DNA from: Candidatus Methanoplasma sp.
GTDB taxonomy: Archaea > Thermoplasmatota > Thermoplasmata > Methanomassiliicoccales > Methanomethylophilaceae
Assembly (NCBI GenBank): GCA_031283015.1
Contig: JAITCQ010000082.1
Coordinates: 1-20,216 of the forward strand
Reading direction: 5' to 3'
Length of the DNA: 20,216 nt
The notes below the pieces were generated by a model. That model made no database searches. It was given only the letters and a program-made list of their open reading frames with translations, and was not told the origin of the DNA. The position numbers and the translations under genes are program-made. This document shows positions 14,679 to 20,216 of the stretch, piece by piece. Position 1 is the first letter of the stretch. Each line of letters begins with the position of its first letter.

Positions 14679-15281
14679 ATGAGCAGGGGTACGCATCAAA
14701 AGCTCACACAGTCTGAAAAGAGAAAAACGGCAGGAGCGGTTGTTCTCTTAGCGGTGATAGCCGTTACGCTGTTTGCGGATTTCTCATCGGGGATTATAAG
14801 ATTGCTATACATAGTCGGTATCATTGCGCTTGTTGCGATCTTCGAGATATACTTTTATTTCATGTACTTGTCTGACCGTTTCCGCAGCTTTTCGCACCCT
14901 ATCCTTTACATATACGGGACCGCTGGTAAGAACCGGACGTACATTGATGCGGATGGAAAGTTCGTCTACAGAATTTCCGGCGAATGCAACGGTGCCGCCT
15001 TAAGGCTCCCCAGCGGGATCCACATCATTACGTTCCGCAGCGGATCGGTCTCTTCTGCGGTGAGAGCGGACATCGCCGACAATCTGATCATCCGCATCGG
15101 CATCAGAGATTCCGCTATCGAGATCAATACAGAACATAAGAAACAGGCTGAAACAGAAAAGGAGATCGAATCTGGACGGATGGACAGCAAAAGATTGGAC
15201 GTTGCCGTTTTTATAACAGTGAATCTGTCTCTTTTCCTTGCTGCCTTAAGGGTCCTTGCTTTGCTGGGGATTATCGGATAA
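14679..15281 (+). CDS. Membrane protein with three helices and a central beta-rich domain
   Basis: A 200-residue protein of no family I can name. Two adjacent N-terminal helices (about 18-37 and 40-63) are followed by a soluble segment (about 70-150) with alternating hydrophobic residues (LYIYGTAG...FVYRISGE...LRLPSGIHIITFRSG), suggesting a small beta sandwich, then a charged helix (EHKKQAETEKEIESGR) and a last membrane helix (about 174-198). It is convergent with the iron-sulfur protein gene; the stops are 54 bases apart once that gene's frameshift is taken into account. Role unknown. Confidence 0.7.
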   Translation: MSRGTHQKLTQSEKRKTAGAVVLLAVIAVTLFADFSSGIIRLLYIVGIIALVAIFEIYFYFMYLSDRFRSFSHPILYIYGTAGKNRTYIDADGKFVYRISGECNGAALRLPSGIHIITFRSGSVSSAVRADIADNLIIRIGIRDSAIEINTEHKKQAETEKEIESGRMDSKRLDVAVFITVNLSLFLAALRVLALLGIIG

Positions 15282-15335
15282 GCAGTAATCAAACAAGACC
15301 GATCTTTTTGTCCTCTCCGGTCGTTCGAGAACCGA

Positions 15336-16006
15336 TCACTCTTTACCGAAGCAATAGGGGCACGCCGTCCGGCACAAAAAGCAGACGATCTCCCACTTTC
15401 CGTCCACATGTTTAAAACTGGTCTTGGCACAATCTTTTTTCCGAACGGGGCCGGATCGTCCAACGCTCCCGAAGGGCATGCTTCGACGCATTTGCCGCAA
15501 TTGTCGCAGATCTTGTAACGCGCCCTTTCATCCGGCGCCAGACGCGCGTCGGTGAGAACAGCGCTGAACCAAAGAAGGTTCCCATGACCGGAGTTGGTGA
15601 GCAGATAGTTCCGGTTGATAAGCCCCAGACCGGCCAGTTCTGCCGCATGTTTCATCGAAATGTGGCCGTGCTGCATTCCGTCCACGTACTTGCCGCCCAG
15701 GCCGCTCATGGCCTTCGCTTCATACCCGTCTGCCTTTATTCGTTTCGCCACTTCTTTCGCCGCTTCACTTGTTCTTTCATTCACGGCGTTGCGGATATCG
15801 ATGTAATCGGCCGCATCTTCGGCAAGGGCCTCCCGAGGGAACGGTATCCCCAAGACGATCACCGAGACGCATCCCTTCAGGACGTCGGAAGGTTTGAAAC
15901 CGTCCGGCGCAAGCGTGAAATCCTCCGAAGCGGCTATGCCGACCACGCTCGCTCCAGAGTCCGTCCCGTATCTTTTTACGGTTGAACTGTCGATCCCGGT
16001 CCTCAT
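15336..16006 (-). CDS. QueG-like 4Fe-4S protein, split by a -1 frameshift at A AAA AAG
   Basis: Similar to the epoxyqueuosine reductase-like group (COG1600): AELAGLGLINRNYLLTNSGH (122-141) followed by FSAVLTDARL and a 4Fe-4S motif CDNCGKCVEACP (167-178). In frame zero the reading continues after FGKK into sequence with no family resemblance and runs antisense through the convergent gene to 14966. A -1 shift at A AAA AAG (15440-15434) instead gives DCAKTSFKHVDGKWEIVCFL then CRTACPYCFGKE and TGA at 15336-15338. That tail supplies the expected second cysteine cluster (C209, C212, C216), for a 223-residue protein. This may be programmed frameshifting, a recent inactivating indel, or a homopolymer assembly error. 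The start at ATG 16006 fits a TATA box at 16029-16037 (leaderless); the frame is open to 16057. Confidence 0.8.
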
Positions 16007-16028
16007 CGTTATTAAATCCGGTTCCACA

Positions 16029-16037
16029 CTTAAATCG
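16029..16037 (-). promoter_or_regulatory. TATA box of the QueG-like gene
   Basis: On the minus strand CGATTTAAG lies 23-31 bases before ATG 16006, the spacing for a leaderless transcript. No Shine-Dalgarno is seen before that ATG. Confidence 0.4.
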
Positions 16038-16188
16038 TTTCGGCCACATCGGTGCATTAGAGATCAAACCCGCAAAATCGCTTTGATAAGAAGTCATCTT
16101 CTATTGTGAAGAAGAAAGCGGTTCGGAAAGATGGAGACCAGTGCTCGTTCTGTCGTCTTTGTCCCCGGATTGGTTTCGGAACGGTTCA

Positions 16189-16587
16189 TCAATCGCTGTC
16201 AGAAGGACCGTTCGTTGAAACGCTAGTTTTGTCATCATCCAGAATGCTCTGACATACGTCCTTCAGCACAGGGATTCTGTTCAGTACTGTTTTTCTTATC
16301 CAAGAGTAATTTAGGTCTTCGTATTGGTGTGCAATGATGTCTCGCAGGCCAGCCGCATCCTTCCAGTCTATTTCTTCCCGGTCATTTCTTATTTCCGGAG
16401 ATAGCCGTTTGACATGCTCCCCTATCTGCATCAAGTGCACTACGCAACCGCATTGAAGGGACGGGTTCCCCTCAAATTCTTCTTCATCGGAACCATACAA
16501 CCGAATGAAGTATTCGATCTCCTCGCAGTGTTTGAGGATGATCCGTATATTCTCTCGGTCATGCTTCGAATAAGATCCTTCTGTCAC
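16189..16587 (-). CDS. hepT: HepT-type toxin (HEPN RNase)
   Basis: A 132-residue alpha-helical HEPN-domain protein of the HepT/DUF86 family. The catalytic motif Rx4HxY is present as RDIIAHQY (R82, H87, Y89). In the characterised MntA-HepT pairs HepT is an RNase, and its tyrosine is modified by the partner nucleotidyltransferase to neutralise it. It starts at GTG 16587 inside the mntA gene (29-base overlap), with AAGGAGGACA eight bases upstream, so translation is coupled. The C-terminal tail (about 116-132, ending STNGPSDSD) is polar and probably disordered. Confidence 0.9.
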   Translation of the reverse strand: MTEGSYSKHDRENIRIILKHCEEIEYFIRLYGSDEEEFEGNPSLQCGCVVHLMQIGEHVKRLSPEIRNDREEIDWKDAAGLRDIIAHQYEDLNYSWIRKTVLNRIPVLKDVCQSILDDDKTSVSTNGPSDSD

Positions 16588-16873
16588 GCAGTATGTCCTC
16601 CTTGAAGTATGATTCGTCCGAGATCCCCTCTTCTGAGATCACATCGACATCTGTCCCGAGAGCTTCCCTCAGATCGCGCATGAAATGTTCTAGGTCAAAG
16701 AGATCGAACCACTCCGGTGCGGCGATGCAGAAGTCATAATCGCTATTCTCTTTGTTATCGCCGCGGGACCTGGATCCGAAGAGGTATATGCGTACCATGC
16801 CATGTTTCTTGGCAATGGGTGCAACTATTTCGCGCAGCTCGTTGAACGTAAGCCCCTTACCTTCCGAATCCAT
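16559..16873 (-). CDS. mntA: MntA-type minimal nucleotidyltransferase antitoxin
   Basis: A 104-residue polymerase-beta-fold nucleotidyltransferase. The active site is GSRSRG (33-38) followed by DYDF (D45, D47), with a third acidic residue in DVDVIS (about D77). It is expected to AMPylate the HepT tyrosine using ATP and so act as antitoxin. The frame is open to ATG 16921, which would add 16 residues with no family look (LRDDNHYRQPSEFSI). ATG 16873 is preferred because it gives the usual family start and CATTATAGG lies about 25 bases upstream, fitting a leaderless mRNA. The stop overlaps hepT by 29 bases. Confidence 0.9.
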   Translation of the reverse strand: MDSEGKGLTFNELREIVAPIAKKHGMVRIYLFGSRSRGDNKENSDYDFCIAAPEWFDLFDLEHFMRDLREALGTDVDVISEEGISDESYFKEDILRDRRILFEA

Positions 16874-16968
16874 GATACTGAATTCCGATGGTTGCCTATA
16901 ATGATTATCATCCCTTAACATGGTTGTGGAATACCATACGATGAATCGGAGATCAAACGCCGAAACCC

Positions 16969-18054
16969 TTACCCGTCTCGAAGTTCGATTCGAAACACGA
17001 GCATCGGCCTGCCGTCCAGATATGGTTTCTCTTCTTTAACGATGCCGCCGCATTTCTTTATCGTTCTGACGGACGGATCGTTGTCCTTGTAGCAGCCGAG
17101 CATGACCTCATCCAGCCCAAGCGTCCTGCAGTGTTCCAATGCAAGTTTCAGCATCTGTGTGGCATATCCTTTGCGTCTTTCCGACGGGCGCACCGCATAT
17201 CCGATATGGCCGTGACACTCGCGCAGACAGTCGTTCAGCTCATGCCGTATGTCTATTATGCCCACGATCCTTCCGTCTCTCCGCCGGACGCCGAAGAACG
17301 TCGATGAAGGGACCCAATCCGGTCGGACGGTCTTTCTATCGGCATTCCGGCGCACATGTTCCAACCAGCCGCCGTACGATTCGATACGGTCGAACAGCGC
17401 GCTGCCGTTGATGACCGTCTCGCCCGCGTCGAAATGTTCGCTGCGGTAGTCCAGGGCCGCCGCTTCCAGCTCTTCGGAAGGAGGAACGAGACAGACCATA
17501 TCTTCATACTCGCTTTTCAGCATAGAGTAATACAACCGGCTCACATATGCGCCGTCCATAAAGAAGAAATCCCTCAACATGCCCTCGTAAGTGAAACCGC
17601 ACTTTTGGATCACGCCCCTCGAAGCGGGGTTGTTCTCTTTATGGCATACTTGTATCTTGTGGAAACCGATGTCGGCGAATCCGAATTCGCACATCGCTTT
17701 GACGGCTTCGGTGCAGTATCCTTTCCGTTGGAACTCGTCGCCGATGCAGTATTCGAGCTCGCCGAAATTGTTCTTACTGTCAACGAGGAAGAAAGCGATC
17801 TGCCCGATGCATTCCCCGCGACTCCTTTCTACGACGGCGAAGCGGTAGAAGTCCGTCCGATCGTATGAACAGATCCACTTGTCGAGCAGCCCTCTCACTT
17901 CCGTCTCCGTCCGATAGACAGGCTCGGAATACATGGACTGGATCCGCGGGTCGGCTATCCAGTTCTTCAGCATCGCGGCGCTGTCGCCGTACTCGAACCG
18001 CCGCAATATCAGGCGCTTTGTCTCCATTGTGCGTGTGCCGCGGTGCGTGAGCAT
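16969..18054 (-). CDS. Tandem GNAT acetyltransferase fusion (RimJ/RimL-like + COG3981-like)
   Basis: About 361 residues made of two acetyltransferase domains. The first begins METKRLILRRFEYGDSAAML and has the acetyl-CoA loop EFQRKGYCTEAVKAM and NPASRGVIQKCGF, as in RimJ/RimL-type N-acetyltransferases. The second has WVPSSTFFGV, IDIRHELND, HIGYAVRPSERRKGYATQML and DNDPSVRTIKKCGG, as in the COG3981 group. Both keep the R/Q-x-x-G-x-A/C acetyl-CoA signature, so both may be active. Substrates are unknown. Start is uncertain: ATG 18027 (METKRL) matches the family, ATG 18054 has AGGGG four bases upstream, and the frame is open to 18069. A TATA-like GGTTAAAATAG lies at about 18085-18095. Confidence 0.85.
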   Translation of the reverse strand: MLTHRGTRTMETKRLILRRFEYGDSAAMLKNWIADPRIQSMYSEPVYRTETEVRGLLDKWICSYDRTDFYRFAVVERSRGECIGQIAFFLVDSKNNFGELEYCIGDEFQRKGYCTEAVKAMCEFGFADIGFHKIQVCHKENNPASRGVIQKCGFTYEGMLRDFFFMDGAYVSRLYYSMLKSEYEDMVCLVPPSEELEAAALDYRSEHFDAGETVINGSALFDRIESYGGWLEHVRRNADRKTVRPDWVPSSTFFGVRRRDGRIVGIIDIRHELNDCLRECHGHIGYAVRPSERRKGYATQMLKLALEHCRTLGLDEVMLGCYKDNDPSVRTIKKCGGIVKEEKPYLDGRPMLVFRIELRDG

Positions 18055-18084
18055 ATGACCCCTCATCACTGTACAAAACGAAAA

Positions 18085-18095
18085 ACTATTTTAAC
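18085..18095 (-). promoter_or_regulatory. TATA-like element between the GNAT gene and tRNA-Glu
   Basis: On the minus strand GGTTAAAATAG precedes the GNAT gene by 30-40 bases. The same AT-rich patch (18081-18107) lies just upstream of tRNA-Glu and could also hold its promoter, making this a compact divergent promoter region. Confidence 0.4.
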
Positions 18096-18118
18096 CATAT
18101 CAATAATGAGCGCCGTAG

Positions 18119-18191
18119 GCTCTGATAGTGTAGTGGCCAATCATTCGGCCCTTTCGAGGCCGACACTCGGGTTCGAATCCCGATCAGAGCA
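18119..18191 (+). tRNA. trnE: tRNA-Glu (anticodon UUC)
   Basis: A complete cloverleaf: acceptor GCTCTGA (18119-18125) pairs with TCAGAGC (18184-18190); the anticodon stem CGGCC/GGCCG encloses loop CTTTCGA with anticodon TTC at 18153-18155; the T arm is CGGGT-TCGAATC-CCG-type with GTTCGAATC. The discriminator is A (18191) and CCA is not encoded. No intron. It is 13 bases from the convergent stop of the HAD protein gene. Confidence 0.97.
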
Positions 18192-18204
18192 CATCCCCAC
18201 CCCA

Positions 18205-19308
18205 TTATCGGAGAAGGTTCTTGCGGTACTTATCGCTCTTCTTCGCGATCTTGTCCACGTTGTCCCGGTTGACGATATGGACCTCCGGCAGTTTCTTTGG
18301 ATTCGATTCAAGCATCGTCGACATGAGGTACGGGTCCGGGAAATCCTTGTTCTTCAGCGTTTCCCGGTTCCAGTTCTCTATCAGATCGAACACTGCCTCT
18401 ATCCCTTCGTTGTAGAACTCCTGCACGAGCACCGCAGCCACAGTGCAGTCTCTGGACATTACCGCCACGTTCGACTTCCTCACGGCGAAGTCGCAGCCGT
18501 TGAAGGACATGGCGAGGCCGCCTCTGTCGCAGACGGTGTCCAGCGCGTGTATGTCGGTGATGTCCCCGCCCACGAACGCCGTGCCCTCGAAATCTATCTG
18601 GGTCTTTCTTCTGAGATCGATGAGGAAGTACGCTTTCTCGTTCGCCCCCACGGACCTGAATTCCCGTATTATGTTGGAGGAGAACAGGTCCCTGAACCTC
18701 TCGTTGAATATCTCGTCGATGGTCATGACAAGGTTCACTTCATCCTCCTGAAGCCTCGTCGGGACGTTCAACTCGTATTCGTGCGTTGGCGTTCTCAGAT
18801 TCGTTATGCGGGAGGCCATATCCCTGATCTCTTTCGCGTCGTGCCTGGTCATGTCGAAGTCGTCAAAGGCTATCTCCGCGCACTCCACCAGCACCCTGGG
18901 GATACCCACCCTGTCGCACAGATTCAGTATGTTATGCTCGTAGGACGAACTCGTGACGAACACCGGCAGCGTGTCCATCAGATGCCTCATCACCCTTTGG
19001 GCCTCTGGCATCGGATCCAGGACCTCGCCGCAGTATTCCAGCGCGGCGTAGTCTGTGACACCGAACGCCTTCAGGAACGGCGCTATGAACCGCGCGGTGT
19101 TCCCTGACCGCCCCTCCGACCTGTTCAGCACATAGGCGACGATGTCGTCGTATCTAGATATCAGGTCGTATAGCTTATCGCCTTTCGAAACGAACCTTTT
19201 GCAAAGGTCTCGAGAACTGTCGTTGAGCTGAAGGAACCCCTTGCAGCTGCACACGAACTGTTTGTCATGCTCCAGACCCAATTCTGCGGAGGGATCGAAC
19301 TCGTTCAT
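18205..19308 (-). CDS. EhaR-type HAD-like protein with degenerate nucleophile motif
   Basis: A 367-residue protein resembling the HAD-superfamily EhaR proteins of methanogens (energy-converting hydrogenase A subunit R): FVSKGDKLYDLISRYDDIVA (39-58), FIAPFLKAFGVTD and VFVTSSSYEHNIL match my memory of that family. HAD motif IV-like VGGDITDIHAL is kept. The N-terminal motif, which in EhaR proteins I recall as SDCEGP, reads CSCKGF (20-25): the nucleophilic Asp and the acid are both replaced. If so it would be a non-catalytic relative. It starts nine bases after the formyltransferase stop with GGGTGGACG as ribosome binding site, so the two are co-transcribed. No hydrogenase genes are nearby; the role is unknown. 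Confidence 0.75.
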   Translation of the reverse strand: MNEFDPSAELGLEHDKQFVCSCKGFLQLNDSSRDLCKRFVSKGDKLYDLISRYDDIVAYVLNRSEGRSGNTARFIAPFLKAFGVTDYAALEYCGEVLDPMPEAQRVMRHLMDTLPVFVTSSSYEHNILNLCDRVGIPRVLVECAEIAFDDFDMTRHDAKEIRDMASRITNLRTPTHEYELNVPTRLQEDEVNLVMTIDEIFNERFRDLFSSNIIREFRSVGANEKAYFLIDLRRKTQIDFEGTAFVGGDITDIHALDTVCDRGGLAMSFNGCDFAVRKSNVAVMSRDCTVAAVLVQEFYNEGIEAVFDLIENWNRETLKNKDFPDPYLMSTMLESNPKKLPEVHIVNRDNVDKIAKKSDKYRKNLLR

Positions 19309-19317
19309 CGTCCACCC

Positions 19318-20136
19318 TCAGAGCGCCCCGTTGACCTCGGAGGTCATATCGTACGGTGTTTCGAGCACCCTGCCGTCCTCGATGAGCTTCTTGTCCCCGA
19401 TCTTCACTCTCCCGCCAGCGAACAGTCCGATGGTGGAGACTATCAGAGGCAGCTCGCGCTTGGCGCCTTCCTCCCTGATCTTTCTGAAAAGAGGTTCGTC
19501 CGCGCCTTCTTTTTTGATCACGTCCTCCAACGACGACGCCGCGATCTTTTCCTCCATATCCGCCCAGAGTTCGTCGAACCCGGGACCTCTGATGGGGAAC
19601 CCGCAGAATGTGAGCGCGGCGCCCCTGTCCCATTCCTCCGTGCAGATGTGGATCATCGATCCGTGATTATCCGCTCTTTCCTTGATCAGGGTCCATATCA
19701 CCTCCTCCCATGCGCCCTTCGGCCCGTCCGGGAGCGCGGGATGGAGGTTGATCATGTCGTATTCCCTGCAGGTCTCGTCGTCCATCCACAGCATGTACCC
19801 GGCGAGCACGCCGAGGTCAAAATCATATTTCCGAGTAAGCTCTCTGAGCTTCTTCCCGTACTCGTTCCTCCAGGCGGTCTCGTCGGTCTTGCGGATATCC
19901 GGGCGGAACTCCTTCCAGGAAAGGGTTATCAAAGGTATTCCGTAGCTTTTGACCAGGTCGAAGAACATCTTCCTCTGCTCTTTCCTTGGGTTTGGCTCTT
20001 CCTCGTTGTTCCAATTGCAGAACACGAACGATATATCTACGTCTATCAAGCCACGTCCCTTCTTGTCCATGACCTCTTTCAAAAGATTCCTGGAACCCGG
20101 ACCCCTTCCCGTGGAGAACCATCCTAGTCTGAGCAT
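19318..20136 (-). CDS. GART-like formyltransferase family protein
   Basis: A 272-residue protein with the formyltransferase fold of glycinamide ribonucleotide transformylase (PurN). The catalytic triad appears as N130 and H132 in MINLHPALP and D170 in ICTEEWDRG; the N-terminal loop FSTGRGPGSRNLL resembles the PurN SGxGSNL phosphate-binding loop. It is longer than PurN (about 200 residues), with inserts near 42-50 (NNEEEPNPR) and a C-terminal extension after about 205 that ends in VKIGDKKLIEDGRVLETPYD. The formyl donor and acceptor cannot be told; purine synthesis or a methanogen-specific formyl transfer are both possible. It is followed at once by the EhaR-type gene. Start ATG 20136 has only a weak ribosome binding site (ATGATATC). 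Confidence 0.8.
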   Translation of the reverse strand: MLRLGWFSTGRGPGSRNLLKEVMDKKGRGLIDVDISFVFCNWNNEEEPNPRKEQRKMFFDLVKSYGIPLITLSWKEFRPDIRKTDETAWRNEYGKKLRELTRKYDFDLGVLAGYMLWMDDETCREYDMINLHPALPDGPKGAWEEVIWTLIKERADNHGSMIHICTEEWDRGAALTFCGFPIRGPGFDELWADMEEKIAASSLEDVIKKEGADEPLFRKIREEGAKRELPLIVSTIGLFAGGRVKIGDKKLIEDGRVLETPYDMTSEVNGAL

Positions 20137-20177
20137 GATATCATTGAACGGAAAGAAATGAGAGTATATTATTGTCT

Positions 20178-20216
20178 TTATACGTCAAAGATGACGGTCA
20201 CCGACGGTTCGTCCGC
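20178..20216 (-). CDS. Possible C-terminal tail of an upstream minus-strand gene
   Basis: From the window edge the minus strand reads ADEPSVTVIFDV then TAA (20178-20180), a plausible hydrophobic protein end, 41 bases before the formyltransferase ATG. Only twelve codons are visible. The opposite strand also offers ATG at 20191 (MTVTDGSS), so the call is weak. Confidence 0.3.
   Translation of the reverse strand, partial: ADEPSVTVIFDV

Noticed and set aside
14966..15433. Long zero-frame C-terminus of the QueG-like protein (reading to 363 residues)
   Set aside because: It has no iron-sulfur protein resemblance, lies antisense to a well-formed membrane-protein gene, and the -1 frame gives a family-like tail and early stop.
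18043..19107. 354-residue plus-strand frame opposite the EhaR-type gene, also spanning tRNA-Glu
   Set aside because: It would translate through a tRNA gene and is the antisense shadow of a protein with recognisable family motifs; composition is Arg/His/Val-rich as such shadows usually are.
19267..20127. 286-residue plus-strand frame opposite the formyltransferase
   Set aside because: Antisense of a gene with an intact catalytic triad; no promoter or ribosome binding site.

Overview
The window looks like a chromosomal segment of a euryarchaeon, most probably a Thermoplasmata-type methanogen such as Methanomassiliicoccales. The lineage is an inference. It rests on archaeal information-processing genes, TATA-box promoters with GGTGAT/GGAGG-type ribosome binding sites, an archaeal tRNA-Glu, an EhaR-type HAD protein known mainly from methanogens, and the absence of TAG as a stop in the 23 complete genes I could check (8 TAA, 15 TGA). 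The last trait would fit pyrrolysine-decoding methanogens.

Layout. 1-551 (minus): start of the ribosomal protein L15e gene, cut by the window edge. 730-3613 (plus): an accessory island of three tandem, paralogous, N-terminally anchored proteins sharing a KDRSG motif followed by a hydrophobic helix (pilin-like N-termini); each has its own TATA box and Shine-Dalgarno. 3652-7253 (minus): a TGS-domain GTPase of the YchF/OBG group, overlapping a family B replicative DNA polymerase. 7254-7484: intergenic region with a 24-bp exact direct repeat. 7485-8828 (plus): a DUF4143-type ATPase, convergent with a small four-helix membrane protein (8842-9267, minus).

9323-14255 (minus) is a compact translation and ribosome-biogenesis cluster, in transcription order: aIF1A, RIO kinase, two-KH Pno1/Dim2-like protein, Pus10, L21e, RNA polymerase subunit F, DUF655 protein, KsgA/Dim1. 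Spacing is mostly 4-nt overlaps or a few bases. It brings 16S rRNA dimethylation, small-subunit maturation (RIO, KH protein), tRNA pseudouridylation, initiation and transcription into one probable operon.

14416-18054 is more accessory: two small membrane proteins (plus), a QueG-like iron-sulfur protein whose second cluster motif is reached only by a -1 shift at an A AAA AAG heptamer, a MntA/HepT toxin-antitoxin pair, and a tandem GNAT acetyltransferase fusion. A tRNA-Glu(UUC) lies at 18119-18191. 18205-20136 (minus) holds a GART-like formyltransferase followed by an EhaR-type HAD protein that seems to have lost its nucleophile motif. A possible gene tail lies at the right edge. No gene-free stretch exceeds 300 bases.
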